In this document: piece after piece, positions 35,688-44,931 of the stretch | Layout of the letters: every line of letters starts with the position of its first letter | How positions within the stretch are numbered: position 1 is the first letter of the stretch | The notes under the pieces: model-generated | The model's database searches: none | Told to the model about the DNA's origin: nothing | Seen by the model: the letters and a program-made list of their open reading frames with translations, nothing else | Program-made: the position numbers and the translations under genes | NCBI RefSeq assembly: GCF_900142185.1 | Contig: NZ_FQZZ01000002.1 | Coordinates: forward strand, 248,001-312,000 | Reading direction: 5' to 3' | Origin: Lutimaribacter pacificus | GTDB taxonomy: Bacteria > Pseudomonadota > Alphaproteobacteria > Rhodobacterales > Rhodobacteraceae | DNA: 64,000 bases

Positions 35688-37787
35688 ATGAAAGCCACCG
35701 ATGCCAACCTCCTAAACTTCATCAACAGCGCGCCACAGTTCGTCATTCCGATCTATCAGCGGACCTATTCCTGGACTGAACGGGAATGTCGTCAGTTGTG
35801 GGAGGACATCCGGCGTGCGGGGCGTAGTGGTCATATCCCCGTACACTTCCTTGGCTCGGTCGTTTACATCGAAGAAAGCCTGTCCAACACATCCAGCCGC
35901 GCGCCGCTGCTTGTCATCGACGGCCAACAGCGCCTGACCTCGGTCACGCTGCTCCTCGCCGCCCTGTCGCGGAAGGTGGGTGACGATGAGCCGGTCGATG
36001 GCTTTTCGTTCAAGAAAATCCGCAACCGATACCTGCTGGACCCGGATGAAAGCGGGGAACGTGCTTTCAAGCTGTTATTGTCCAAGACCGACCGCACGAC
36101 GCTGAACGCGGTGGTGTCGGGCGATGACTTGCCCGAGCCGCATTCGGTGCGTGTCGCCGAGAACTTCAAGATGTTCTCACGTTGGCTCGACCAGGACGAC
36201 GCGGCAGTGTCGGAGGTTTGTTCTGGCCTAGCAAAGCTGATGATTGTGGACGTGGCGCTCAGCCGGGAACATGACAACCCTCAGCTGATTTTCGAAAGCA
36301 TGAACTCGACGGGCAAGGAGCTGTCGCAGGCCGATCTGATCCGCAATTTCGTCTTGATGGGGTTAGAGCCGAAACTGCAAACCCGGCTCTATGAGCAATA
36401 CTGGCGGCGCATGGAAGAAGGTTTTGGTCAGGCAGCCTATGCCTCGCACTTTGACGGTTTTATGCGGAATTATCTGACAGTCGTAACCGGGTCGATCCCC
36501 AGACTTGATGATGTCTATGATGCGTACAAGGCGTATTCCCAGGAACAAATTGGCGGTGGCCGTGAGGTGGAAGACCTCGTGCGGGAGGTCTGGGAATTCT
36601 CGCAGTACTACGGGGCGCTCGTATTGGGGCAAGAGAAAGATAAGGCCTTGGCGCTCGGCTTCAGGGATCTGCGAGAGCTGAAAGTTGATGTCGCCTACCC
36701 ATTCCTTCTGGAGGTCTACAAAGACTATAAGACGAGCGCATTGAGCGCTGACGATTTCCTTGAAGTGGTCCGCTTGGTCGAGGCCTATGTCTTCCGTCGC
36801 GCGATCTGTTCCGTGCCCACGAATTCCCTGAACAAGACCTTTGCGACATTTGGCCGAGAGCTGAAAAAAGATCGCTACCTTGAAAGCGTCAAGGCACACA
36901 TGCTCAACATGAAGTCATATCGCCGGTTTCCGCGTGACGAAGAGTTCATCGCGCGCATTCAAGATCGCGACCTCTACAACTTCCGTAGCCGCACTTACTG
37001 GCTTCGGAAATTTGAGAACTTCGGAAGAAAAGAACGCGTCGAGGTCGACGATTACACGATTGAGCACATCCTGCCGCAGAACGAGAACCTATCAACAGAA
37101 TGGCAAGCCGCCCTTGGATCGGACTGGGCCGCCGTGCAAGAGAAGTGGCTTCACACGTTGGGGAACCTGACACTTACCGGGTATAATTCCGAATACAGTG
37201 ACAAGAGTTTCGCTGAGAAGCGCGACATGGCCGGCGGTTTCAAAGAAAGCCCGTTGCGCGTCAATAAAGGGTTGGGTTTGTTGGAGACATGGGACGAAGT
37301 TGCGATCAAGTCGCGAGCCCAACAACTTGCGCAGCAGGCCGCTGAAGTTTGGGCGGCACCTTCTCTGAGCGCCGAGGTCCTGGCGACCTACCGTACCCCG
37401 ACTGAAGAGGCCAACGGTTATACCATCGAAGATCATCCCCATCTAACATCAGGCAAGATGAGAGACCTCTTCGAGCAGTTTCGTCGCGAAGTGATGGCGC
37501 TGGACCCGAGTGTAAGCGAACAGTTCCTCAAGCTTTACGTGGCTTACAAGGCCGAAACAAATTTCGCGGATGTCGTACCACAGGCCAAGGCGCTCAGGAT
37601 TTCTATCAACATTGAACCTTATGAACTGAACGATCCGCGCGGGATGGCGGTCGATGTCACTGATGTAGGTCGATGGGGCAATGGAAACACCGAGGTCAAG
37701 CTAACGGGCCACGAGGACTTGCCATATGTCTTGGGGTTGGTGCGGCAAGCACTGGACCGTCAACTCGGAGCGGATGAACCAGCATGA
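35688..37787 (+). CDS. DUF262/DUF1524 (GmrSD-like) modified-DNA endonuclease
   Basis: A 699-residue protein. The N-terminal DUF262 domain has IYQRTYSWTE and the ParB-like NTPase motif DGQQRLTS near residue 78. A long helical middle leads to the DUF1524 HNH nuclease domain with the catalytic His in EHILPQN near 459, then LTLTGYNSEYSDKSF. A C-terminal part looks like DUF5655. GmrSD-type enzymes cut modified (for example glucosylated hydroxymethylcytosine) phage DNA. Its end overlaps hsdR (ATGA), so it is built into the type I operon. Confidence 0.88.
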   Translation: MKATDANLLNFINSAPQFVIPIYQRTYSWTERECRQLWEDIRRAGRSGHIPVHFLGSVVYIEESLSNTSSRAPLLVIDGQQRLTSVTLLLAALSRKVGDDEPVDGFSFKKIRNRYLLDPDESGERAFKLLLSKTDRTTLNAVVSGDDLPEPHSVRVAENFKMFSRWLDQDDAAVSEVCSGLAKLMIVDVALSREHDNPQLIFESMNSTGKELSQADLIRNFVLMGLEPKLQTRLYEQYWRRMEEGFGQAAYASHFDGFMRNYLTVVTGSIPRLDDVYDAYKAYSQEQIGGGREVEDLVREVWEFSQYYGALVLGQEKDKALALGFRDLRELKVDVAYPFLLEVYKDYKTSALSADDFLEVVRLVEAYVFRRAICSVPTNSLNKTFATFGRELKKDRYLESVKAHMLNMKSYRRFPRDEEFIARIQDRDLYNFRSRTYWLRKFENFGRKERVEVDDYTIEHILPQNENLSTEWQAALGSDWAAVQEKWLHTLGNLTLTGYNSEYSDKSFAEKRDMAGGFKESPLRVNKGLGLLETWDEVAIKSRAQQLAQQAAEVWAAPSLSAEVLATYRTPTEEANGYTIEDHPHLTSGKMRDLFEQFRREVMALDPSVSEQFLKLYVAYKAETNFADVVPQAKALRISINIEPYELNDPRGMAVDVTDVGRWGNGNTEVKLTGHEDLPYVLGLVRQALDRQLGADEPA

Positions 37788-40700
37788 CCCAATTCGTTTT
37801 CTTGACTGCCGATTTCCCCGACCTCCTAGCTCACGCGAAAAAGGCTGAGAGTGCGGCACTATCCGACCCACGAGGCGCATGCTTCTGGGCGCGGTTGACC
37901 TTGGAAACAGCGATAAAATGGCTTTATCGCAACGACCCGTCGATGCGCTCGCCCTACCAGGACACTCTCGCGGCGTTGATTGCCGAGCCGTCGCTCGGCC
38001 AACTCACTGGCCCGGCTATCGTCACCAAAGCGCGATTTATCAAAGATCATGGCAACCGGGCGGCGCATGACAGCGGCAAGCCGATCAAGCCTCAGGACGC
38101 CGCCGCCGTTGTGCGTGAACTGTTCCATGTCTGCTATTGGATGGCGCGGACCTATGCAAAGGATGCGAAGCCAGACTCTTCGTTGCAGTTCGATGCCTCA
38201 AAGTTGGAAAAAACCCTGACGATTAGTGCCAGCACAGTTGCACAAATCCAGGCATTGAAAGAGAAGCACGACGCCCATGCCAAAGCGCTAAAGGACGCTG
38301 AAGCCGCCGCGCTCGCATCTGAGGAAGGTCGAAAGAGGCTCGAGGCTGAACTCGCGCAAGTGCGGGCTGAAATCAAAGAAATTCGCCAGGCCAACACTGC
38401 GGTACAAGATGACCACGACTACAATGAGGCCGCGACGCGCGATGCTTTCATTGATCTGCTGCTGAACGAGGCTGGGTGGCCGCTCGACCAGGAGCGCGAC
38501 CGTGAATTTCCGGTATCAGGTATGCCTAATGACAAAGGTGAAGGCCTTGTCGATTATGTGCTTTGGGGAAACGATGCCAAGCCACTCGGCTTGGTCGAAG
38601 CGAAACGAACCAAGAAGGACAGCCGGATAGGGCAGCAGCAAGCCAAGATTTACGCCGATTGTCTTGAAACGATGTATGGGCGCCGTCCGGTGATTTTCAC
38701 GACGAACGGCTATGAACATTGGCTCTGGGACGACCAGATGTACCCCCCGCGTCGTGTATCGGGCTTCCTGAAGAGGGATGAGCTCGTCCTGCTTCACCAA
38801 CGTAGAGGCACCAGAAAATCGTTAGATGGGGTGTCCGTAGACCAGGGTATTGCTGGGCGCTTTTACCAGCAGCGAGCCATTCGCCGGGTAGGGGAGGCTT
38901 TTGAACGAGACCGACAGCGGAAGGCCCTGCTTGTAATGGCGACTGGCAGTGGCAAGACGCGAACGGTCATCGCGCTTATCGACCAGCTCATGCGCGCAAA
39001 TTGGGTGCGGCGTGTGCTCTTCCTCGCGGATCGCGTGGCTCTGGTGAAGCAGGCACACAATGCCTTCAAGACACACTTGCCGACGGCGGCAAGTGCAAAC
39101 CTGCTGAAAAAGCATGACCCGGCCAAGAACGATCATTCTGGTGCTCGTATTTTTCTATCGACCTATCCCACGATGATGGGGTTGATCGACGACGTCAAAG
39201 GCGGTGAAAAGCAGTTTGGCCCCGGCCACTTTGACTTGATCGTGATCGACGAAGCGCACCGTTCTGTCTATCGGAAGTACCGTGCCATCTTCGACTATTT
39301 TGATGGACTCCTGGTCGGCCTCACGGCGACGCCGCGCGAAGAGATTGACCGTGACACATACTCGCTCTTTGAGCTGGAACGCGGAATACCAACCGACAGT
39401 TATGACTTAGAGGATGCGGTGGCGGATGAATATCTCGTGCCGCCTAGGTCGATCTCGGTCCCTTTGAAGTTCCAACGTGACGGTATCGACTACGACAGCC
39501 TTTCTGACGAAGAAAAAGCCGAGTGGGACGCAATCGAGTGGGATGATGAGGGCGCGGTTCCTGATCGGGTGGAGGCGGCTGACTTGAACCGCTGGCTGTT
39601 CAACAAGGATACAGTGGACAAAGTCCTTGAGCATTTAATGACCAACGGCATCAAAGTCGCCGGAGGCGACAGGCTTGGGAAGACCATCATTTTCGCTAAA
39701 AACAGCGATCATGCGAAGTTCATTGTCGAGCGCTTCGATGCCAACTACCCACATTACATGGGTCAGTTTGCACGTCTCATCGACTACAGTGTCACCTATG
39801 CCCAATCGTTGATCGACGATTTCTCAGAAGCGGAGAAAGCCCCCCATATCGCAGTCTCTGTCGATATGTTGGACACAGGCATTGATGTGCCCGAGGTCGT
39901 GAATCTCGTCTTCTTCAAGATTGTTCGTTCTAAAACGAAGTTCTGGCAAATGGTTGGTAGAGGCACCCGAACTTGCGAGGATCTGTTCGGGCCAGGGCAA
40001 GACAAAGAAGAGTTCATCATCTTTGACTTCTGCCAAAACTTAGAGTTTTTCAATGAGAACCCCCAAATCACGGATGGCCCCGCAGCGCGACCAATCGGTG
40101 AACGCCTTTTTGTCTCGCGTGTCGACTTGGTAAACGCCTTGGTCGAAAGCGGAAACGAGAGCTCATTGGCTGTCGATATTAAGGACCGTCTGCACCAAGA
40201 AGTTCTCGGTATGAACCTTGAGAACTTCATTGTGCGTCGAGTGCGCCGATCCGTCGAGCGCTTTCAAAGGGCTGACGCATGGGACGTGCTTGACCTCGAT
40301 GCACGTCTTGCCCTGACTGAGGAGGTTGCAGGGCTTCCTACAGCCTTCGAAGATGGCGGTCTCTCAGCAAAGCAGTTTGATCTTTTAGTGCTCAATGCTC
40401 AGTTGCTTCTGCTTCGCGGCGACGCCGCCTTTGCCAACCTTCAGCGGAGGATCGTGTCATTTGCCTTCGCTCTGGAGGGCCTTTCCAACGTTCCGGCGGT
40501 CGCACAGGAGCTTGAGGTTGTGTTGGCGATCCAAACGGACGAGTTTTGGCAGGACATCACGCCTGAAATCCTCGAAGACATCCGCCGACGTCTGCGCAAC
40601 CTTGCTGAGCTGATCCAGCCTAAAGAGCGAAAGAATGTTATAACGGATTTCGAGGACAGTATTGGCGAAGCGACGACCATCGACTTGCCAGAAGTTGGGA

Positions 40701-41176
40701 GCGGTGTGGATAAGGTGCGGTTCAAGGCGAAGACGCGGAAGTTCATAGAGACCCACTTAGACCACATCACGATCCAGAAAATCAGGCGCGGTGAACAGCT
40801 GACGCCTGCCGATCTTGAAGAACTAGAACGAATGCTGATTTCTGAAGGTGTTGCCGATCAGGAAATACTAGAAGGGCTTCAGAACGAGGGCGGTCTGGGG
40901 GTATTCCTGCGCTCTCTGACTGGTCTAAGCCGATCTGCCGCAAAAGACGTATTCAGCAATTTCGCGGCAACCAACCAGCTTTCGGCAAATCAAACCGAGT
41001 TTATCGAGCTGATCATCAACAGTCTCTGTGAAAACGGTGTGGTCGACCCCAAAAGCTTCTATGAGAGCCCATATACTGATCTAGACGACATGGGCATTAA
41101 TGGACTTTTTGATCCTACACAAACAGCTCAAATCGTCTCGTTAGTTCGGAGCATCAATGAAACCGCTGCTGCTTGA
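37784..41176 (+). CDS. hsdR: Type I restriction enzyme endonuclease/translocase subunit
   Basis: A 1130-residue HsdR. An N-terminal DUF4145 domain (about 10-125) and a coiled coil (about 150-210) precede the nuclease motif LVEAKRTKK near 270. Then come the superfamily 2 helicase motifs ATGSGKTRT near 386, VIDEAHRS near 487, LTATPRE, DTGIDVPEV and GRGTRT, and an EcoEI-type C-terminal domain. It translocates and cuts unmethylated DNA in complex with HsdM and HsdS. All motifs are intact. Confidence 0.95.
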   Translation: MTQFVFLTADFPDLLAHAKKAESAALSDPRGACFWARLTLETAIKWLYRNDPSMRSPYQDTLAALIAEPSLGQLTGPAIVTKARFIKDHGNRAAHDSGKPIKPQDAAAVVRELFHVCYWMARTYAKDAKPDSSLQFDASKLEKTLTISASTVAQIQALKEKHDAHAKALKDAEAAALASEEGRKRLEAELAQVRAEIKEIRQANTAVQDDHDYNEAATRDAFIDLLLNEAGWPLDQERDREFPVSGMPNDKGEGLVDYVLWGNDAKPLGLVEAKRTKKDSRIGQQQAKIYADCLETMYGRRPVIFTTNGYEHWLWDDQMYPPRRVSGFLKRDELVLLHQRRGTRKSLDGVSVDQGIAGRFYQQRAIRRVGEAFERDRQRKALLVMATGSGKTRTVIALIDQLMRANWVRRVLFLADRVALVKQAHNAFKTHLPTAASANLLKKHDPAKNDHSGARIFLSTYPTMMGLIDDVKGGEKQFGPGHFDLIVIDEAHRSVYRKYRAIFDYFDGLLVGLTATPREEIDRDTYSLFELERGIPTDSYDLEDAVADEYLVPPRSISVPLKFQRDGIDYDSLSDEEKAEWDAIEWDDEGAVPDRVEAADLNRWLFNKDTVDKVLEHLMTNGIKVAGGDRLGKTIIFAKNSDHAKFIVERFDANYPHYMGQFARLIDYSVTYAQSLIDDFSEAEKAPHIAVSVDMLDTGIDVPEVVNLVFFKIVRSKTKFWQMVGRGTRTCEDLFGPGQDKEEFIIFDFCQNLEFFNENPQITDGPAARPIGERLFVSRVDLVNALVESGNESSLAVDIKDRLHQEVLGMNLENFIVRRVRRSVERFQRADAWDVLDLDARLALTEEVAGLPTAFEDGGLSAKQFDLLVLNAQLLLLRGDAAFANLQRRIVSFAFALEGLSNVPAVAQELEVVLAIQTDEFWQDITPEILEDIRRRLRNLAELIQPKERKNVITDFEDSIGEATTIDLPEVGSGVDKVRFKAKTRKFIETHLDHITIQKIRRGEQLTPADLEELERMLISEGVADQEILEGLQNEGGLGVFLRSLTGLSRSAAKDVFSNFAATNQLSANQTEFIELIINSLCENGVVDPKSFYESPYTDLDDMGINGLFDPTQTAQIVSLVRSINETAAA

Positions 41177-41253
41177 ACGGCTGCATGGAAGCCATTGGCT
41201 CTTAATAATGCTGGGACTACACCATCGTCGACACAACCGGGATTTAATAACTG

Positions 41254-42186
41254 ATGATTGAGCAACCTGTTACAATATATTTCGATCTGAAAGCTGATGC
41301 TAGGCCGACTATAGGATCAGTTGGTCGGGCAATGGTCGAGTTTGAAAAAATGGCTGGTGAGACAATCTACCTACTCGAGCCAGGTATAGAGTTCTCACTG
41401 GTCTATGAATCTTCGGCGGAAGGTAGCCTGAGGATCATAACAATGCTTCGTGGTGTGGTGACCCGCGAGCGCTTGGTCACTCTAGCCATCGTATTGACTA
41501 CCACCCTTTTCAATAACGCCGTTGGACATTTTCAAGGCAAGGCGATGGACGAGGTCATCCAGGCATTGGCCGACGAAAACACAACCCTTACAGATGGTGA
41601 TGTCGCCAGAATTGCAGCCGCAGTTGCGAATGTTGAACGATCCGAGACTGTAAGAGCGCCCCGTCGGGAGTTTTATCACGCGATTGAACAAGATGAGGCG
41701 ATTGCTGGTGTAGCAGCTGTTCCAAACAGCAAGGCTGAAAGACCCGCCGTTATTGTGCCTCGCTCGGAATTTTCGGAGCGTGCGACACGCTATACACCGG
41801 CTGAACCCAACAACGCCCCTGAACCGCGTGTGGTGCCTGAGAGATTGGAGGTCGTGCTCGTTCAGCCCCCACTCATCGACAGCAATCGGCAGTGGCGTCT
41901 TTTCGCCAATGGGCATGAATTTGGGGCCAAGATGCTTGATGAAAAATTCAAAAAACAGGTCTTGGAAGGAACTACTGACCTTCGATTGGCGGGTGGTGTG
42001 ATCCTTGATATTACCCTTGAGACTACGCAGGTCAACGAGGGCGGGTTGTGGCACAACAGATCATTCGCTGTTGCAGAAGTTCATAGCTGGAGGCAAAATC
42101 CACAGCAAGCAGAGCTCTTACTTTCGCATCGACGCGATGATGATGATCAACATAATCAAGATGATAACGAGGATAGGCCACGCTGA
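41254..42186 (+). CDS. Hypothetical protein after hsdR
   Basis: A 310-residue protein with an N-terminal domain of about 70 residues (EFSLVYESSAEGSLRII), a hydrophobic stretch (LVTLAIVLTTTLFNNAVGHF, about 73-92), a helical/linker region and a C-terminal strand-rich domain (ANGHEFGAKMLDEKFKKQVL). The extreme C-terminus is a low-complexity Asp/His/Gln tail. I do not recognise the family. It lies 77 bases after hsdR and may belong to the defence cargo. Its tail overlaps a possible minus-strand small gene. Confidence 0.7.
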   Translation: MIEQPVTIYFDLKADARPTIGSVGRAMVEFEKMAGETIYLLEPGIEFSLVYESSAEGSLRIITMLRGVVTRERLVTLAIVLTTTLFNNAVGHFQGKAMDEVIQALADENTTLTDGDVARIAAAVANVERSETVRAPRREFYHAIEQDEAIAGVAAVPNSKAERPAVIVPRSEFSERATRYTPAEPNNAPEPRVVPERLEVVLVQPPLIDSNRQWRLFANGHEFGAKMLDEKFKKQVLEGTTDLRLAGGVILDITLETTQVNEGGLWHNRSFAVAEVHSWRQNPQQAELLLSHRRDDDDQHNQDDNEDRPR

Positions 42187-42294
42187 CACGAACCCAACCC
42201 AGTTGATGAATAGCTGAAGCAACACAACGGTCAGTGCAATCGCGAGCAGTTCCGCGATCAGCTTAATCAACCGTTTGATGAACTTTTCGTCCAA
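42118..42294 (-). CDS. Possible 58-residue membrane protein
   Basis: The minus strand from TTG 42294 to TAA 42118 encodes a short protein. A basic start (DEKFIKRLIKLI) is followed by two strongly hydrophobic stretches (LLAIALTVVLLQLFI and WPILVIILIMLIIIIAS) and the end MRK. The frame stays open upstream to 42339 but has no ATG or GTG, so the start is uncertain. Its last third is antisense to the low-complexity tail of the gene ending at 42186, so part of the hydrophobicity may be a by-product. The first two thirds are not explained that way. Confidence 0.35.
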   Translation of the reverse strand: MDEKFIKRLIKLIAELLAIALTVVLLQLFINWVGFVSAWPILVIILIMLIIIIASMRK

Positions 42295-42478
42295 AATTAG
42301 ATGCCTCGCAGTCTTTTGGGCGAGCTTATGCCAAACCTACTGAAAAATGGTAAGGCTTCTTGTTGCGCGCACCGAGCGCGTTCACACATAAGTGCCATTC
42401 GTCCCGTTCGGCTATAGTCTCCGCGAGGGCCATTCCGAACCATCAGGGCCCGAGAAAAGCCAAAATTGGCTGCTCATG

Positions 42479-42697
42479 TCATCTCGCTTTAAACAACTCC
42501 GCCGCAGGCACCCCAAGCGCTTCAGCTATCCTCAGGATCGTCTTGAGGCCCGGATTCCGTTCCCCACGCTCGATCCCCCCGATATAGGTTCGGTCAAGCT
42601 CCACGGTCAGGGCAAAGCCCTCCTGTGAATAGCCTTGTGCCTTGCGCAGCTCGCGCAGGCGCTTCCCGAAATCCTCGATTGTAAACGTGCGCTCCAT
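42479..42697 (-). CDS. XRE-family helix-turn-helix protein
   Basis: A 72-residue single-domain Cro/C1-type regulator: [41 protein letters not shown]. The start at Met 42697 ([10 protein letters not shown]) is preferred; the frame allows five more residues. It is divergent from the exported protein at 42773 and may control it. Confidence 0.85.
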   Translation of the reverse strand: MERTFTIEDFGKRLRELRKAQGYSQEGFALTVELDRTYIGGIERGERNPGLKTILRIAEALGVPAAELFKAR

Positions 42698-42772
42698 ACC
42701 GCTGTAGCGCAAAAAAGGTGTTTAATCGTCCACGGACTAATCGTATCATTTTGGGTAGCAGAGGAGATTTCG

Positions 42773-43618
42773 ATGAGTTTCGTACGATTTGCCCGCCAGT
42801 TGTTCATGGCTTCGCTGATTTCCGGTGCAGCGGTTGCCGCCCACGCCCAAGATCGCCTGACCGAAACGTTGACGCCAGCCCCGCGCCCTTACCCCTACGC
42901 GATCCTCGACATTCAGCCGGGCGCGGAGGCGATGGACGCGGCCAGCATGTTCGGCGAGCGGATGATGCTGATCCTCGTGCCGGAGCAGGTTGCGCTGCGG
43001 GTCGAGAATGGTGAGGGACGCGCCTTTGCGCTGACCTTCGACCAGAAGCTGATCACACAGGGCGTGGGGCTGCACACGCGCGTGGGCCGCGATCCCTATG
43101 CCGAGATCAGCGCCACGCTGGCGACCGAGGCCATGGGCGGGAGGGTGCTGCAAATTCGGCGCACGATCCGCGAGCCGAACGAGAACCTGCCTGAACCCGC
43201 TGCGCTGATCGCGCAACTGGAAGAGCGCTATGGTCCGCCCTCAAAGCGCGACGGTAGCAGCGCAACATGGGCGTGGAGCGAGGATGGCTTTATTCCTGAT
43301 CTCGATGGCCAGCCGCTGAATGAGATCACCACCGTCAGCCAGTTCGGGTCGCGCAAGACGATCCAGTACCGGCCTTGTACGACAGGCTTCAGTGCCGATG
43401 CCGAATACCGTTTCCGCCAGCATCGTGAAACGCCGATCATGCCCGGGTGCACGGCACTTTTCACGGTGGGGGTTAGCGGTGGCGCACAGCTCTCAACCGT
43501 CAGCTTTTCGCTGACCGATTTCGACCTGATCCGCCAGCATGTGGCCGAGGTGGATCGTCAGATCCTCGAAGCCTTGACCACCGACGCGCCGGTAGCGCCC
43601 GCCGACATGGACCTGTGA
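42773..43618 (+). CDS. Exported hypothetical protein
   Basis: A 281-residue protein with a signal peptide (FMASLISGAAVAAHA-Q, cleavage near 25), an N-terminal strand-rich region and a C-terminal half with two Cys (YRPCTTG, MPGCTAL) that could pair. It contains LIAQLEERYGPPSKR, a motif seen in several alphaproteobacterial secreted proteins of unknown role. GAGGAG stands before ATG 42773. It starts a run of plus-strand cargo genes to 45167. Confidence 0.75.
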   Translation: MSFVRFARQLFMASLISGAAVAAHAQDRLTETLTPAPRPYPYAILDIQPGAEAMDAASMFGERMMLILVPEQVALRVENGEGRAFALTFDQKLITQGVGLHTRVGRDPYAEISATLATEAMGGRVLQIRRTIREPNENLPEPAALIAQLEERYGPPSKRDGSSATWAWSEDGFIPDLDGQPLNEITTVSQFGSRKTIQYRPCTTGFSADAEYRFRQHRETPIMPGCTALFTVGVSGGAQLSTVSFSLTDFDLIRQHVAEVDRQILEALTTDAPVAPADMDL

Positions 43619-43622
43619 CGCC

Positions 43623-43919
43623 ATGACAGACGCCACAGCAGAAACCCAGACCTGTCCCTTCTGCTACACCGAGCTGGACGCCCGCGCGACCGTCTGCGGG
43701 CAATGCGGTGCTGTCAAAGACCTCACCCCCGCATGGATGAGCCGCCTGAAGTTCTATGGCCTGAGCATCGGGCTTGTGCTGGTCGGACTGTTCCTCGCCT
43801 TCGTGGACGGCAAAGGGATCAATTGGTGGGCGGTGCCTTTCGCCGTGATCGGAGCCGCCTTTCTGGTGATGGGGCGGAAAGTCGACCTCTCCAACCAGCT
43901 TTGGCACCGTAAGGAATGA
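43623..43919 (+). CDS. Zinc-ribbon membrane protein
   Basis: A 98-residue protein. A four-Cys zinc ribbon (CPFCYTELDARATVCGQCG) is followed by two transmembrane stretches (FYGLSIGLVLVGLFLAFV and WAVPFAVIGAAFLVMG). It begins four bases after the exported protein ends. Function unknown. Confidence 0.75.
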   Translation: MTDATAETQTCPFCYTELDARATVCGQCGAVKDLTPAWMSRLKFYGLSIGLVLVGLFLAFVDGKGINWWAVPFAVIGAAFLVMGRKVDLSNQLWHRKE

Positions 43920-43929
43920 GGAGGCTGCT

Positions 43930-44103
43930 ATGGCTTGGTATGATACACCGGCGTGCAGGGAGCAGCGTCAAGAACTTTTCGCATTGGCAAAGCGCGACCG
44001 ATCCGAGGCTGAAGAGGCCCGCTTTCAGGAATTGATCGACCTTGTGAAGAAATGCGATGCATACAACAAGGCCGCCGAGGATTTCGTAAACGGCGCGCCA
44101 TGA
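43930..44103 (+). CDS. Small hypothetical protein (57 residues)
   Basis: A short gene with a good ribosome site (GAGGAGG, 43919-43925, overlapping the previous stop). It encodes a charged helical protein with AKRDRSEAEEARFQELIDLV in the middle and Trp/Cys residues at the start (MAWYDTPACREQ). It fits exactly between its neighbours in the same orientation, which supports it. Function unknown. Confidence 0.65.
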   Translation: MAWYDTPACREQRQELFALAKRDRSEAEEARFQELIDLVKKCDAYNKAAEDFVNGAP

Positions 44104-44131
44104 GCGGCGGGCCGCCGCGCAAGGTTGAGTG

Positions 44132-44698
44132 ATGGCACATTGGTACACGGCGGACCCGCATTTCGGGCATGAAGCGATTTTGGCTCATGCCGCGCGGCCC
44201 TTTCGCAGCATCGAACATATGGACGCGACCCTGATCGAGCGGATGTGGAGCCGTGTCGGCCCTGAAGACGATCTCTGGATCGTCGGGGATTTCGCCTTTG
44301 GCCCGAAGGCAAAGGATGAAGGCTGGCTGCTCGGCCTCTTCGGGCAGCTTCCCGGCGCGCGCAAACATCTGATCACCGGCAATCACGACCTTGCCCCAAC
44401 ACTGGCCCTACCCTGGAACAGCATCACGCCCATTGCCGAGGTGCAGGACACCGAGGCTGAACGCCCGATCACGCTCTGCCATTATCCGATGATCACCTGG
44501 AACCACGCCCGCGAAGGCGCGCTGCATTTCTTCGGCCATGTCCACGCCAACTGGCGCGGCTCGTCCAATGCGGTGAATGTCGGCGTCGATGTCTGGGACT
44601 ATGCCCCTGTCAGCGCCCGCGAAGCCGCCGCCCGCGCCCGCAGCCTGCCGCCCAACAGGCACTGGCAGGATGCTGAGCCACGGGCGAAAGCGAGGTAA
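44132..44698 (+). CDS. Calcineurin-like metallophosphoesterase
   Basis: A 188-residue metallophosphoesterase. Metal-binding motifs are WYTADPHFGH (Asp and His), WIVGDFAFG, TGNHD and the late FFGHVHAN. Small stand-alone enzymes of this kind hydrolyse phosphoesters; many are phage- or element-borne. ATG 44132 is preferred; a GTG codon lies directly before it. Substrate unknown. Confidence 0.88.
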   Translation: MAHWYTADPHFGHEAILAHAARPFRSIEHMDATLIERMWSRVGPEDDLWIVGDFAFGPKAKDEGWLLGLFGQLPGARKHLITGNHDLAPTLALPWNSITPIAEVQDTEAERPITLCHYPMITWNHAREGALHFFGHVHANWRGSSNAVNVGVDVWDYAPVSAREAAARARSLPPNRHWQDAEPRAKAR

Positions 44699-44703
44699 TT
44701 CAC

Positions 44704-44931
44704 ATGTCCCGTTCCCACCGCAAAACGCCAATCATCGGCGTGACAAAAGCCCCAAGCGACAAGTCCTTCAAGACCAGCGAACACCGCCGGGCACGCCGCG
44801 CCCTGAACCAGATCGACCTGACCGCAGATGATGCGCCTCATGAAAAGCAATTCGGCGACCCATGGCGCCCCGACAAGGACGGCAAGCATCCTTTCGACCC
44901 GAAAGAATGCCCCGAGTTGATGCGCAAATGA
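44704..44931 (+). CDS. Small hypothetical protein (75 residues)
   Basis: A basic-then-acidic soluble protein starting five bases after the phosphoesterase, with TSEHRRARRALNQIDLT and a C-terminal WRPDKDGKHPFD. Its stop overlaps the start of the next gene (ATGA). Family not recognised. Confidence 0.7.
   Translation: MSRSHRKTPIIGVTKAPSDKSFKTSEHRRARRALNQIDLTADDAPHEKQFGDPWRPDKDGKHPFDPKECPELMRK

Noticed and set aside
43502-43907. Minus-strand frame over the zinc-ribbon gene
   Set aside because: The plus-strand gene has the clear zinc ribbon, membrane segments and operon spacing; the opposite frame has no such signs.
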